64,000 nucleotides of DNA from Hoeflea algicola (GCF_026619415.1 NZ_JAOVZR010000003.1:1-64000), one strand, 5' to 3'; shown: positions 46,478 to 56,094, counted from the first letter of the stretch. The notes: a model not told the origin generated them from the letters alone. Numbers and translations are program-made.

Positions 46478-48721
46478 ATGACGAAAATGGATTCAGATAA
46501 CGAAATAACTTGCGACTGGACAGTGTCTGGCATGGACTGCGGATCCTGCGCGACGAAGATCAAGGATGCAGTGGCGCGGCTGCCAGGGGTGACCGGGGTT
46601 GAGGTCGGCATCATGTCCGAACGCCTGCGCCTGACGTTGGACGAAGGCAGGACGGGCCGCGACAAGATCGAGAAGACCGTTCGTGCGCTTGGATACGGTA
46701 TTGTGTCGCGCGTAGCAAAGCAGGAACCTGCCGAAGCGCATGACCAAGATCAAAACGGTACCGGTCGCTCACAGGCAGTCAGCAAAGCAACGGACGATTC
46801 TGGCCACGGTAGCCCCGGCCACGTTCATGACGATCCTGCGGATCGGGGCAAACGCTGGTATCAGACTGCCAAGGGTAAACTGGTGATCTTTACCGCCCTG
46901 CTTCTGGTTGCCGCCTGGGGTGTGGAATTGATCGTACCAGAGGTCGGCAATTGGGCATTTGTCGCAGCCTGCCTGATCGGAGTTGCCCCCGTCGCACGTA
47001 GAGCGTTTGCAGCTTTGCGGATGGGACAGCCCTTCACCATTGAAAGCCTGATGACGATAGCTGCTATCGGCGCATTGTTCATTGATGCGGCAGAAGAAGC
47101 AGCTCTGGTTGTATTTCTCTTCGCTGTGGGTGAAGTTCTGGAAGGTGTTGCCGCGGGCAAGGCGCGCGACGGTATTCGCGCTCTTGCCAATCTCGTTCCG
47201 AAGACAGCGCTTCTGGAGATGAACGGCGCCACGCGCGAAGTGCCGGCGACAAGTCTTGCCGTGGGGCAAACCGTGCTCGTCCGTCCCGGTGATCGCATTC
47301 CGGCGGATGGCGAGATTAAGGAAGGCACCTCGGGTGTTGATGACAGCCCGGTGACGGGCGAGAGTGTTCCGGTGAACAAGGGGCCTGGTGATTCTGTCTT
47401 TGCGGGCTCCATCAACACCGAAGCCGCGCTGCGGATTACGGTGACTAAAACCGCCGAAGACAACACCATTTCGCGCATCATTCGCCTCGTTGAAGAGGCT
47501 GAAGAGGCACGCGCGCCGACCGAACGGTTCATAGATCGCTTTAGTCGCTGGTATATGCCCGCTATCGTCACTGTTGCGGCTCTGGTCGTGCTGGTGCCGC
47601 CCCTGGCCTTTGGCCAACCTTGGGACACATGGGTTTACCGCGGGCTGGCGCTGCTGCTGATCGGCTGTCCCTGTGCGCTTGTGATCTCGGTTCCCGCCTC
47701 AATCGCTTCGGCGCTGTCAACGGGCGCGCGGCGCGGCATTCTAATGAAAGGCGGTGCCGTGATCGAGGCGGCGGCGAAGGTATCTCGCGTTGCCTTTGAC
47801 AAAACCGGGACACTTACCCATGGGCGACCTGCGGTAACGGATATCGTAACTTTTGGTACAACCACCGAGGCCGAACTTCTGGCTGTCGCAGCGGGCGTCG
47901 AAAGCGGCTCAAGCCATCCGTTGGCTGTCGCTATTCTGAACAAGGCCGAGGAGGAAGGCCTAACAATCCTGCCCTCACGCGATGCAAAGGCACTGATGGG
48001 TAAGGGTGTGATTGCCACGGTGGGTGATGCCTCTGCCTGGGTGACTTCACCCGGATATGCCAAGGACAATGCCGGGATTGACGATGCGGGCCTAGCCCAG
48101 ACGACGGCTTTCGAGGAACAGGGCAAGACCGCCGTTGTGGTGTTCCGCGAAAAAACCTCGCTTGGCATCATCGCCATGCGTGACGAACCACGCGCGGATG
48201 CGCCCGAAGCGGTGCGCCAGTTGAAAGCAATGGGCATTACGCCGCTCATCCTGACCGGGGACAACCCGCGCACGGCCGCGGCGATCGCGGCAAGCCTGGG
48301 CATGGAGTACCAGGCCAACATGATGCCCGAAGACAAGCTAGCGGCCATCCGCGAGATGAGCGATCATGGCGGCGTGATGATGATCGGCGACGGCATCAAC
48401 GACGCACCGGCGCTCAAGCAGGCAAGCGTTGGCGTTGCCATGGGTTCGGGAACTGATGTCGCGCTCGAAACGGCCGATACAGCCATCCTCCGTGATCGAG
48501 TGACCGACATCCCGGCCACCATCCGCCTCACCCGTGCGGCAATGGCCAACATACGCCAGAACGTCACCATTGCGCTCGGTTTGAAAGCGGTGTTCCTCGT
48601 AACTTCTGTTTTGGGTCTGACCGGTCTCTGGATCGCGATCATGGCCGACACGGGAGCGACGGTTCTCGTCACGCTGAACGCACTGCGACTGCTGCGCTTC
48701 AATCCAGAACGGGAAACGTGA
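46478..48721 (+). CDS. cadA: Cd/Zn/Pb-type P-type ATPase
   Basis: A 747-aa heavy-metal exporter. Residues 14-75 form an HMA domain with GMDCGSC (C21, C24); a His/Asp linker follows (HGSPGHVHDDP). The core has VTGESVPVNKG, the CPC transmembrane motif at 397-399, DKTGTLTHGRP (D441), SSHPLAVAI and GDGINDAPAL, and an EARAPTE segment. CPC plus the CadR-like regulator argues for Zn/Cd/Pb rather than copper. ATG 46478 follows GAAGGAAAG. An ICMT-like gene, lspA, dsbB and dsbA follow in tight order. Confidence 0.94.
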   Translation: MTKMDSDNEITCDWTVSGMDCGSCATKIKDAVARLPGVTGVEVGIMSERLRLTLDEGRTGRDKIEKTVRALGYGIVSRVAKQEPAEAHDQDQNGTGRSQAVSKATDDSGHGSPGHVHDDPADRGKRWYQTAKGKLVIFTALLLVAAWGVELIVPEVGNWAFVAACLIGVAPVARRAFAALRMGQPFTIESLMTIAAIGALFIDAAEEAALVVFLFAVGEVLEGVAAGKARDGIRALANLVPKTALLEMNGATREVPATSLAVGQTVLVRPGDRIPADGEIKEGTSGVDDSPVTGESVPVNKGPGDSVFAGSINTEAALRITVTKTAEDNTISRIIRLVEEAEEARAPTERFIDRFSRWYMPAIVTVAALVVLVPPLAFGQPWDTWVYRGLALLLIGCPCALVISVPASIASALSTGARRGILMKGGAVIEAAAKVSRVAFDKTGTLTHGRPAVTDIVTFGTTTEAELLAVAAGVESGSSHPLAVAILNKAEEEGLTILPSRDAKALMGKGVIATVGDASAWVTSPGYAKDNAGIDDAGLAQTTAFEEQGKTAVVVFREKTSLGIIAMRDEPRADAPEAVRQLKAMGITPLILTGDNPRTAAAIAASLGMEYQANMMPEDKLAAIREMSDHGGVMMIGDGINDAPALKQASVGVAMGSGTDVALETADTAILRDRVTDIPATIRLTRAAMANIRQNVTIALGLKAVFLVTSVLGLTGLWIAIMADTGATVLVTLNALRLLRFNPERET

Positions 48722-48725
48722 TATC

Positions 48726-49349
48726 ATGATTTCCAGTTTTGGCTGGTCCGCCCTGGCCCTGCTTTTTGGCTACCTTGTGCTTTTTTTCGGGGGCAGCGCG
48801 ATCGCAGCTCGAGCCGCAGGCAAGCCGGTATGGCTGTTTGGCCGTGCCAAGGGACGCGACCGATGGGCTGCAATAGGGTTCCGTGCGGCCTTTGTTCTGG
48901 CTTCTCTTGCGCCGTTTCTGTGGCTGGCGACGCCTGTCTTGCGTGGGATAGATCCGTTCTGGGATCGAGGCTCAACAGCAGCGCTTGGCGTGATCGGCGT
49001 GTTCGTAGCAGGGATCGGTGCGATGCTTGCTTTCGCTGCACAAATGTCGATGGGGAGCTCGTGGCGCGTCGGTGTAGCCGAGGGAGCGACCGGCAACCTC
49101 GTCTCAGACGGACTCTATCGGCTCAGCCGCAATCCCACCTTTGTGGGTCAGTTTATGCTCCTGGCAGGTGTCGGCTTCGCGATTCCAGCAATTCCGACGA
49201 TTTTTGCACCGCTGATCTTCTTCTGGTCGGCCTCGATACAAGCTCGGTCCGAGGAGGCGACGCTGCGCCAGGCTTTGGGGCCGGACTATGACCGCTACGC
49301 CGCGACCGTGCCGCGCTGGATCAGCCTGCGTCGCGGGATGAAGCCATGA
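48726..49349 (+). CDS. Isoprenylcysteine carboxyl methyltransferase-like membrane protein
   Basis: A 207-aa protein with about five helices and the PEMT/ICMT signature LVSDGLYRLSRNPTFVGQFM near residue 135, then RSEEATLRQALGPDYDRYAA. Bacterial relatives are common beside heavy-metal efflux genes; the methyl acceptor is unknown. It begins 4 bp after cadA and overlaps lspA by four bases (ATGA), so it belongs to the cadA operon. Confidence 0.88.
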   Translation: MISSFGWSALALLFGYLVLFFGGSAIAARAAGKPVWLFGRAKGRDRWAAIGFRAAFVLASLAPFLWLATPVLRGIDPFWDRGSTAALGVIGVFVAGIGAMLAFAAQMSMGSSWRVGVAEGATGNLVSDGLYRLSRNPTFVGQFMLLAGVGFAIPAIPTIFAPLIFFWSASIQARSEEATLRQALGPDYDRYAATVPRWISLRRGMKP

Positions 49350-49831
49350 ACGCTCGGCTAATATGTAAATTGATCGGAGCCACATTGGTCACCGATCAAC
49401 TCACAAAGGCGGCGGCGTTGACGCTGCTCTCACAGGGAAAGACGGTGGCGGTCTTTCCAGGATTGAATCTGACGCTCGGCTTTAACGAAGGGGCGAGCTT
49501 CGGTATGTTCTCTGATCTCATGGCGGGCAAGCCGCTGCTCATGGCGGCGCTGACCGGAACGTTGACTGTGGTTCTTGCCTTCATGGCGTTCCGTGCGCGT
49601 CACCCTGTCGAACGGGTCGGCTTTTCTCTGATCGTGGGCGGCGCATTGGGCAACGTTGTCGATCGGCTGCGGCAGGGCGCCGTCACCGATTTCCTTGATC
49701 TCGCATGGCGAGATTGGCGCTTTCCCACGTTCAATGGGGCGGATATAGCCATCACTCTCGGTGCGCTGTGCATCCTGCTCGCGTCGGCCGCCTCACATCG
49801 GAGAGAGGTGTCTGGTGTCGATCAATCCTGA
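49346..49831 (+). CDS. lspA: Lipoprotein signal peptidase
   Basis: A 161-aa four-helix aspartyl protease that removes the signal peptide from diacylated prolipoproteins. Conserved motifs are DQLTK, GFNEGASFGMF, GGALGNVVDRLRQGAVTDFL and FPTFNGADIAI, which include the catalytic aspartates. Accessory lspA copies are often linked to metal-efflux ATPases. It overlaps both the ICMT-like gene and dsbB. Together with lgt at 20.5 kb it provides most of a lipoprotein maturation route on this DNA. Confidence 0.93.
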   Translation: MNARLICKLIGATLVTDQLTKAAALTLLSQGKTVAVFPGLNLTLGFNEGASFGMFSDLMAGKPLLMAALTGTLTVVLAFMAFRARHPVERVGFSLIVGGALGNVVDRLRQGAVTDFLDLAWRDWRFPTFNGADIAITLGALCILLASAASHRREVSGVDQS

Positions 49832-50255
49832 ACCTCAAGCTTTGTCAGCCGAGGAGCTGCCCTTATTGACGGCGTTCATCATCGCCCTGGCAGCAACTCT
49901 TGGCGCTCTCTTTATTGGTGAAGTTCTCGGACAGATGCCCTGCACTCTATGCTGGTATCAACGCATCGCAATGTTTCCCTTGGTGCCCATCATCGGCCTG
50001 TCGATCTGGCGTAGCGACGGCATGGCCCGTCTTTATAGCCCGCCGCTAGCGCTGGCAGGCCTGGCGCTGGCAGGCTGGCATTCGGGGCTCTACGCCGGTT
50101 GGATTCCGCAGGTGATCGCTCCATGCACCAAGGATGGCCCATCCTGCTCCGGTCCAGCCCAGATCATCCTTGGCCTTCCCATTCCTTACCTATCGCTGAT
50201 CGCCTTTGCCGCGATCCTGGCATGTCTTGTTCTATCGAAAGGAAAACGCAAATGA
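49815..50255 (+). CDS. dsbB: Disulfide bond formation protein DsbB
   Basis: A 146-aa four-helix membrane protein that reoxidises DsbA using quinone. The first cysteine pair is PCTLCWYQR (C43, C46) and the second APCTKDGPSC (C104, C111), as in the short DsbB/BdbC type. The start is GTG 49815, following GAGAGAGG and overlapping lspA by 17 bases. Its stop overlaps the dsbA start (ATGA), so the redox pair is co-translated. Confidence 0.93.
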   Translation: MSINPEPQALSAEELPLLTAFIIALAATLGALFIGEVLGQMPCTLCWYQRIAMFPLVPIIGLSIWRSDGMARLYSPPLALAGLALAGWHSGLYAGWIPQVIAPCTKDGPSCSGPAQIILGLPIPYLSLIAFAAILACLVLSKGKRK

Positions 50256-50902
50256 ACCGACGAACTCTCTTGATTGGAGCGTCCACTCTCGGCCTCGCAG
50301 TTTTTGGCGGCGGCGTCTTTTTCTTGACTAGGCGTAACCAACAGGTGGACACTGAAACCGTTGCGGCGGTTGATCCGTCGCTGCTGGTTCGCAGCTATTC
50401 ACCGAGCTTCGGTCCCGATGAGGCTCCGGTAACGCTTGTCGAATTCTTCGATCCGTCCTGCGAAGCCTGCAGGGCCTTTCATCCGGTAGTCCAGAAAATA
50501 CGCAAACAGTTCCCCACGCAAGTGCGCATTGTCATGCGCTATACCGTGTTCCACGAAGGCTCTGACGAGGCGGTGCGCATCCTTGAGACCGCAAGGATGC
50601 AGGACAAGTTCGAGCCCGTGCTCGATGCGATCCTTGAACAGCAGCCTCGTTGGGCGTTGCACGATGGGCCGCGGATGGACATAGCCTGGCAGATCGCAGA
50701 GACCGCCGGGCTCGACCTTGAAAAGGCCAAAAGCGACAAGCAGTTTCCAGGAATTACAGGTGTCCTCAATCAGGATATGGCGGATGTCAACGCCCTGGGA
50801 ATCCGCCAAACTCCGACCTTTTTCCTGAACGGGCGTCAAATGTCAGAAATCAGCATTGACGGCCTCATCGCTGATGTGCGCAGCGCCGTCGAAAATTCCT
50901 AA
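50252..50902 (+). CDS. DsbA-family thiol oxidase, DsbB partner
   Basis: A 216-aa membrane-anchored or exported thioredoxin-fold protein with leader NRRTLLIGASTLGLAVFGGG. The active site is FFDPSCEACRAFH (C70, C73), a BdbD-like CxxC rather than CPHC, and the cis-Pro loop is RQTPTFFLNGRQM. Pairing with the overlapping dsbB gives a self-contained disulfide-forming system in the cadA operon, one of three DsbA-like proteins in the window. Confidence 0.92.
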   Translation: MNRRTLLIGASTLGLAVFGGGVFFLTRRNQQVDTETVAAVDPSLLVRSYSPSFGPDEAPVTLVEFFDPSCEACRAFHPVVQKIRKQFPTQVRIVMRYTVFHEGSDEAVRILETARMQDKFEPVLDAILEQQPRWALHDGPRMDIAWQIAETAGLDLEKAKSDKQFPGITGVLNQDMADVNALGIRQTPTFFLNGRQMSEISIDGLIADVRSAVENS

Positions 50903-50910
50903 AGGACCTC

Positions 50911-51378
50911 TCAAGGCCGGTCGGCATAGGACTTGAACAGTGCAAGCGTCCGCTCACTGACATGGTGCTCAATTCCCTCGGCGTCGAGTTCCGCCGTCTC
51001 GGCGTCAAGCCCGAGACGGATCAGGAACCGCAGGACGATCTCGTGCCGATGGCGGCATTCCTTGGCAAGCGCACGACCTTCGTCCGTCAGAAAAACCGAG
51101 CGATACTTCGCGCGAGTGATCAGCCCTTCCCGGGCGAGCCGGTCCAGCGCCTTCGTCACGGTCGGTGCCCGCACGCCCAGCCGTGCAGCAATATCGACCG
51201 GCCGGGCCTCACCCTGTTCGTGAATCAGATCCGCGATCAGCTCAACATAGTCTTCAGCCAGCTCGTTGCGCCGCGCCTCCCGTACTCCCTGGAAGGCCTC
51301 GGCTCTGGCATCTGCTAGGCGCTCGTCTGTTGCCGAAGGCAATCTGACGGTGAAATCATTTTTCATCATACCGGGCAT
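50911..51378 (-). CDS. mntR: Manganese-responsive DtxR-family repressor
   Basis: A 155-aa regulator: N-terminal winged helix (DYVELIADLIHEQGEARPVD, AARLGVRAPTVTKALDRLAR, YRSVFLTDEGRALAKEC) and a C-terminal metal-binding dimer domain (RHRHEIVLRFLIRLGLD, DAEGIEHHVSERTL). His/Glu/Cys positions match MntR-like proteins. Several nearby ATGs (51378, 51369, 51366) could start it. It diverges from the multicopper oxidase gene across a perfect palindrome, and an Nramp gene lies downstream in the plus direction, consistent with manganese control. Confidence 0.9.
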   Translation of the reverse strand: MPGMMKNDFTVRLPSATDERLADARAEAFQGVREARRNELAEDYVELIADLIHEQGEARPVDIAARLGVRAPTVTKALDRLAREGLITRAKYRSVFLTDEGRALAKECRHRHEIVLRFLIRLGLDAETAELDAEGIEHHVSERTLALFKSYADRP

Positions 51379-51417
51379 GTTGCACAGCGCGACTTGACAA
51401 GTAAAGGTGTTGTGTAG

Positions 51418-51439
51418 AAAGTTAGCCAATACTAACTTT
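51418..51439. promoter_or_regulatory. Candidate MntR operator (AAAGTTAG-N6-CTAACTTT)
   Basis: A perfect 8+8 palindrome with a 6-base spacer lies between mntR and the multicopper oxidase gene, 40 bp from the mntR start. A related imperfect copy lies upstream of mntH at 54013-54034. Both agree with autoregulation and co-regulation by MntR; the exact consensus in this lineage is not known to me. Confidence 0.65.
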
Positions 51440-51487
51440 TTGCCCACAGACTTTGTTCGCAAATTCGCATAAGGAAAGCTTTGCTCG

Positions 51488-52696
51488 ATGTCTACCATTG
51501 TACGCAGCCACAAACGCGACGCGCGGTCAGATTCTGAAGTCTCCCGGCGGGCTTCAGCGCCTGACGACACCGCATTGTCTGTCGACCCGCAACGTCGAGC
51601 CTTGCTGGTCGGAGGTTTTGCCGCTGCGAGCGGCGCAGCCATGGTGGCAAGTGGTGCAAGGTCGCAGACCAAACCTGATCCCACGGCGGGTCACGACATG
51701 TCCACCATGATGGATGATCCCTATGCTGCGCCGATGCCTGGAATGGCTCACGGTAACATGACAACGGTTGGCCTGGTTGATCATGCCAGGAACGGCTTCG
51801 ACCCAACAGCCATGCTGACGGACTGGGAGACGGGACGGACCGAACAGTTGTCCGATGGCCGGACACTGCGCACCTTCGAAGTCGATGCTATCGACAAGGA
51901 AATCGAAATTGCCCCCGGCATCTTCTTCCCCGCATGGACCTTCAATGGCCGCGTTCCGGGCCCGGCTCTTAGGGCAAAGGAAGGCGAGAGGCTGCGGATC
52001 ATTTTCCGCAACTTCGGCTCGCACCCCCATTCCATGCATTTCCATGGCATCCACTCAGCGCGGATGGACGGCGTTCCCGGCGCGGGATTGATCGGTCCCG
52101 GCGAGGAATTCATCTACGAATTCGATGCCAAACCCTTCGGCTGCCACCTGTATCATTGCCATGCTTTTCCGCTCAAGCGGCACATGCACAAGGGCATGTA
52201 TGGCCTGTTCGTCATTGACCCCGATCCTGCCCTGCGTCCCGAACACGTTGCGGTTGCCGCCTCACGTCTGCTCGGCAGCTCCGAGAATGCCGAATGGCAG
52301 GAGATGGCGATGGTGATGAACGCCTTCGACACCAATTTTGATGGCGGCAACGAAGTCTATGCCTGCAACACCGTGGCCCTAGCTTATATGAACGTGCCTA
52401 TCCGCATCGACAAGTCGCGCCCCGTTCGCATCTACCTGTTGAACGTGACCGAGTTCGACTTCATCAACTCGTTTCATCTGCACGCGAACTTCTTTGATTA
52501 CTACGATACCGGCACCACGCTGACGCCGACACACCGCACTGTCGATGTGATCATGCAGTGCCAGGCGCAGCGCGGGATTCTTGAGTTCAGCTTTGCCGAA
52601 CACGAGTCCGGAATGTACATGTTTCATCCGCATCAATCCGAGTTCACAGAGCTCGGCTGGATGGGCTTGTTCGACGTGCAGGAGCCTTCAGCATGA
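51488..52696 (+). CDS. Multicopper oxidase, Tat-exported
   Basis: A 402-aa periplasmic oxidase. Residues 36-60 form a twin-arginine leader (QRRALLVGGFAAASGAA) after an unusually long 35-residue start. Copper motifs are HPHSMHFHGIH (H179-H186), CHLYHCHAFPLKRHMHKGM (C219-H225 region), SFHLHANFF and MFHPHQSEF, the layout of a two-cupredoxin enzyme. Met/His-rich HDMSTMMDDPYAAPMPGMAHG precedes the domain. Such enzymes oxidise Cu(I), Mn(II) or phenols; the ZIP, Nramp and MntR neighbours suggest Mn or Fe metabolism (inference). It overlaps the ZIP gene (ATGA). Confidence 0.9.
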   Translation: MSTIVRSHKRDARSDSEVSRRASAPDDTALSVDPQRRALLVGGFAAASGAAMVASGARSQTKPDPTAGHDMSTMMDDPYAAPMPGMAHGNMTTVGLVDHARNGFDPTAMLTDWETGRTEQLSDGRTLRTFEVDAIDKEIEIAPGIFFPAWTFNGRVPGPALRAKEGERLRIIFRNFGSHPHSMHFHGIHSARMDGVPGAGLIGPGEEFIYEFDAKPFGCHLYHCHAFPLKRHMHKGMYGLFVIDPDPALRPEHVAVAASRLLGSSENAEWQEMAMVMNAFDTNFDGGNEVYACNTVALAYMNVPIRIDKSRPVRIYLLNVTEFDFINSFHLHANFFDYYDTGTTLTPTHRTVDVIMQCQAQRGILEFSFAEHESGMYMFHPHQSEFTELGWMGLFDVQEPSA

Positions 52697-53880
52697 GAGA
52701 GAACAGCCAACCTCAACCGGCCAAATCCTCCATCACCCAACTCATGCTGGTGTTGTTGCCGCTGGCCGCCATGCTTGTCGCCTTCGTCTGGATCGCTTCA
52801 CTCGACCCCCTGCGCAGTTTCAACAATGGCGCTCCGCCGGTCGAGGCCATGACCGTGGAGCGGACCATTCTCGACGAGACAGGCATCGGGTTGCGGGTAC
52901 GAGCCGGCGGATCAGATCCCATGGTGATCGCCCAGGTGGTGGTGGACGACGCGTTCTGGACCTTCACCCAAGATCCGCCCGGACCAATCGCGCGGGGAGA
53001 GGCCGTCTGGGTGCAGATTCCCTATCCCTGGGTGCTTGGCGAGGCACATGTTGTCAAACTCCTATCCAACACCGGCACGGCGTTCGAACATGAAATCGCT
53101 GTCGCCGTGTCGACGCCAAAGGCCACGACGTCCCAATTACAGGCGCAGGCGCTGGTCGGGGCGATCGTCGGTCTGCTGCCGGTGGCGCTCGGACTGATGT
53201 TTTATCCGGCCATGCGCGGCGTCGGGCGGGCCGGGATGAACTTTCTGCTCGCGCTGACTGTTGGTCTGCTGGCATTCCTGCTCATCGACATGACCGCCGA
53301 GGCACTGGAGCTGGCCTCCGAAGCGGCCGCATTGTTCCAGGGGTCCGCAATGGTCTGGCTGGCGGGCCTGGCGAGTTTTCTGCTATTAATGGCGATCGGA
53401 CGCTGGCGCGGCCAACCCGAGGGACTGGCGCTCGCATTTTTCATCGCCCTTGGCATAGGGCTGCACAATTTCGGTGAGGGCCTGGCGATCGGCGGCGCTT
53501 TTGCAGCCGGATCGGCAGGGCTTGGTACCTTCCTCGTTCTCGGCTTTGCGCTGCATAATGTGACTGAGGGAATCGGCATCGCCGCACCCATGCTGCGGAT
53601 CCGTCCTCCACTCTGGACATTTGTGGCGCTGACACTACTGGCCGGCGGTCCAGCCGTACTGGGTATGTGGGCGGGCAGTCTCGCCTATGCGCCACAATGG
53701 TCGGCATTAGTTCTGGCTGTAGGCGCGGGCGCAATCATGCAGGTCATGGTTGAGGTCGGCGCCTACCTGATGCGCCAGAATCCTGACCGCCAGGCCGTAT
53801 TGCTCTCGCCGGCTGTTCTGGGAGGATTTCTTGGCGGGATCGCATTCATGTATGCCACTGCGGCGCTGATCAAGGTTTAA
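52693..53880 (+). CDS. ZIP-family metal transporter with N-terminal periplasmic domain
   Basis: A 395-aa protein. Residues 16-36 form a first helix, about 40-145 a soluble beta-rich domain ([20 protein letters not shown]), and the rest a ZIP transporter with [17 protein letters not shown] and [17 protein letters not shown], the paired metal-binding helices. ZIPs move Zn, Fe or Mn into the cytoplasm. The extra periplasmic domain is atypical and may receive metal from the overlapping multicopper oxidase gene product (inference). Confidence 0.88.
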   Translation: MRENSQPQPAKSSITQLMLVLLPLAAMLVAFVWIASLDPLRSFNNGAPPVEAMTVERTILDETGIGLRVRAGGSDPMVIAQVVVDDAFWTFTQDPPGPIARGEAVWVQIPYPWVLGEAHVVKLLSNTGTAFEHEIAVAVSTPKATTSQLQAQALVGAIVGLLPVALGLMFYPAMRGVGRAGMNFLLALTVGLLAFLLIDMTAEALELASEAAALFQGSAMVWLAGLASFLLLMAIGRWRGQPEGLALAFFIALGIGLHNFGEGLAIGGAFAAGSAGLGTFLVLGFALHNVTEGIGIAAPMLRIRPPLWTFVALTLLAGGPAVLGMWAGSLAYAPQWSALVLAVGAGAIMQVMVEVGAYLMRQNPDRQAVLLSPAVLGGFLGGIAFMYATAALIKV

Positions 53881-54012
53881 TTCAACTGACCCGGCCGGGT
53901 CATCCGGCCATAGTGTGTGCTACCGAATTGCCTCCGTGGGAACCTACTCGCATGACCTGAGTTCGGGCGCATGTTGGTCAGAGCGGCTTGCCAAGAAAGG
54001 CCGCGCCATAAA

Positions 54013-54034
54013 AAGGTTAGCAGAAGCTATTTAT
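54013..54034. promoter_or_regulatory. Second candidate MntR-like site upstream of mntH
   Basis: The sequence AAGGTTAG-CAGAAG-CTATTTAT matches 14 of 22 positions of the palindrome at 51418-51439 with the same spacing. It lies 46-67 bp before ATG 54080 of mntH, a normal operator position. Evidence is comparative within this window only. Confidence 0.45.
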
Positions 54035-54079
54035 GTATCACCAGTCTATCATAAGGTTTTTGAAAGAAATCCGAATACC

Positions 54080-55405
54080 ATGACCCGATCAGCCTGGCGC
54101 CAGGAGCGCGAAGCACCCTCCATGTCGGAGGTGTTCCGAACCATCGCCGTGGGCAATGGAGGCACCAGCCGATTCCGCCGCTTTCTGGCCTTTGTCGGCC
54201 CAGGTTATCTAGTAGCTGTGGGCTACATGGACCCGGGTAACTGGGCAACATCGCTCGCGGGGGGCGCAGCATTCGGCTACACGCTGCTGTTCGTGGCGCT
54301 TTTGTCCAACATCATGGCGATCCTGCTGCAGTCGCTTTGCGCGCGGCTGGCGGTAGCCTCAGGTCGTGATCTGGCTCAGGCCTGTCGCGACGCCTATCCA
54401 AAATGGATGTCTATATCGCTATGGATCTTTGCGGAACTTGCCATCATCGCCACCGATCTGGCAGAGGTGATCGGCACCGCCATCGGGCTGAACCTGCTGT
54501 TAGGCATCCCGTTGGAAGTTGGTGTATTCATCACTGCGGCCGATGTGTTCCTGATCCTGTGGATGCAGAACAAGGGGTTTCGCTGGATTGAAGCCTTCAT
54601 CATTGCACTGATGGCGACGATCACGGTCTGTTTCGCGGTGCTGATCGCGCAGGCTGATCCCGAATGGGGCGCGGTGATCGCGGGCTTTGCACCGAACCGC
54701 GAGATCGTCAACAATCCCACGATGCTCTATCTCGCGCTGGGGATCATCGGAGCGACCGTGATGCCTCACAATCTTTATCTCCATTCAGGCATCGTGCAGA
54801 CCCGTGCATTTGGACTCGATCTGCCCTCTAAACGGGAGGCGCTGCGACATGCTACATGGGATTCGACTATTGCGCTGATGTTCGCATTGACGATCAACGC
54901 CTCAATCCTGATCCTTGCGGCGGCGGCCTTCTACACCGTCGGCGAAAATGACGTGGCCGAAATCGACAAGGCGCATCTGCTCTTGGAACCGTTGCTTGGA
55001 TCGGCTTTGGCACCTGTGCTGTTTGGTGTGGCGCTGCTTTGCGCAGGCCTGAATTCGACCGTGACCGCCACCATGGCGGGTCAGATCGTGATGGAAGGGT
55101 TCATCAAGCTTCGGCTGAGACCTTGGGTGCGGCGTCTAATCACCCGTGGCATTGCGATCCTACCCGCAACTTTCGTGATTCTGTGTTTTGGCAGCGAAGG
55201 CACCGGACAGTTGCTGATCCTGAGCCAGGTGGTCCTGTCCTTCCAGCTACCCTTTGCAATCGTGCCGCTGGTAATGTTCACCGCCAGCTCCGCCAAGATG
55301 GGCGAGCTGGTTGCGCCCCGCTGGCTGACCGCAGTCTGCGCGTTGATCGCGGTCACGATCATTGTCCTGAACATAAACCTACTGGCGACTATACTATTGG
55401 TATGA
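54080..55405 (+). CDS. mntH: Nramp-family Mn(II)/Fe(II) transporter
   Basis: A 441-aa eleven-helix divalent metal/proton symporter. The metal-site motif [10 protein letters not shown] (D51-N54) in helix 1 and [15 protein letters not shown] in helix 6 are intact, as are the [18 protein letters not shown] and [10 protein letters not shown] regions. ATG 54080 agrees with the family start; the open frame upstream to 53915 contains the operator-like site and is not coding. Expected role is high-affinity Mn uptake under MntR control. Confidence 0.93.
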   Translation: MTRSAWRQEREAPSMSEVFRTIAVGNGGTSRFRRFLAFVGPGYLVAVGYMDPGNWATSLAGGAAFGYTLLFVALLSNIMAILLQSLCARLAVASGRDLAQACRDAYPKWMSISLWIFAELAIIATDLAEVIGTAIGLNLLLGIPLEVGVFITAADVFLILWMQNKGFRWIEAFIIALMATITVCFAVLIAQADPEWGAVIAGFAPNREIVNNPTMLYLALGIIGATVMPHNLYLHSGIVQTRAFGLDLPSKREALRHATWDSTIALMFALTINASILILAAAAFYTVGENDVAEIDKAHLLLEPLLGSALAPVLFGVALLCAGLNSTVTATMAGQIVMEGFIKLRLRPWVRRLITRGIAILPATFVILCFGSEGTGQLLILSQVVLSFQLPFAIVPLVMFTASSAKMGELVAPRWLTAVCALIAVTIIVLNINLLATILLV

Positions 55406-55495
55406 CCATTACTGTGCGTGATGGCAGAATGTCGCACTTGAGGCTCAAGGGACTTGAGGTCTTAAACAGGTCGGGGAGCGGAGACGAACGAACCG

Positions 55496-56089
55496 ATGCG
55501 ATTGACAAGCGTGCAGAAGATCCTTTGGGCCGCAGCCGGTTTGGCTGTGCTGGCTTATGGCACGCTCGTCCTTTTGGCGAACCGAGCGCCGTTGCCCTCG
55601 GATGTTGCCCCCTTCCGGCCCACCTTCGCACTCCCCGATGCTGAGGGGCGCCTGCGGAGGACGGAGGAATTTGCAGGAAAGCACCAGCTGGTGTTCTTCG
55701 GTTTCACCAATTGCCCCGACGTCTGCCCCACGACGCTGGCCGAGGTCGCGCAGGTCATGGACCATCTTGGCGATCAGGCTGCCCTTGTGCAACCGCTCTT
55801 TATCTCCATCGACCCCATACGCGACCGCAGGCTGGGACTTGCTGATTTTACCGCAGCCTTCCACCCGTCGATCCTCGGTCTCGCGGGCGACGAGAGGCAG
55901 ACCAGCGCCGTAGCCGACAGTTTCCGCATCTATTACGAGCGCGAGGCCAATGCCAGCGCGCCCGATGGCTACACAATGTCGCACAGCCCATCTCTTTACC
56001 TGATCGGACCCGACGGAGATTGGCTGCGCCAGTTCAGCTATGGCACACCGGCAAGCGAAATCCTGAACGACCTGAAGCAAAGATTGTGA
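55496..56089 (+). CDS. SCO/SenC-family copper metallochaperone
   Basis: A 197-aa membrane-anchored protein (helix LWAAAGLAVLAYGTLVLLA). The thioredoxin-like domain has FFGFTNCPDVCPTTL (C73, C77) and the copper-ligand His in TMSHSPSLYLIGPDG. SCO proteins insert copper into the CuA site of cytochrome oxidase or act in thiol redox. It lies 5 bp before the PCu(A)C gene; a second SCO follows, forming the usual SCO-PCu(A)C copper delivery set. Confidence 0.92.
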   Translation: MRLTSVQKILWAAAGLAVLAYGTLVLLANRAPLPSDVAPFRPTFALPDAEGRLRRTEEFAGKHQLVFFGFTNCPDVCPTTLAEVAQVMDHLGDQAALVQPLFISIDPIRDRRLGLADFTAAFHPSILGLAGDERQTSAVADSFRIYYEREANASAPDGYTMSHSPSLYLIGPDGDWLRQFSYGTPASEILNDLKQRL

Positions 56090-56094
56090 GTATC

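Noticed and set aside
46769..47628. Two minus-strand frames inside cadA
   Set aside because: Overlap the conserved ATPase core and show no motifs.
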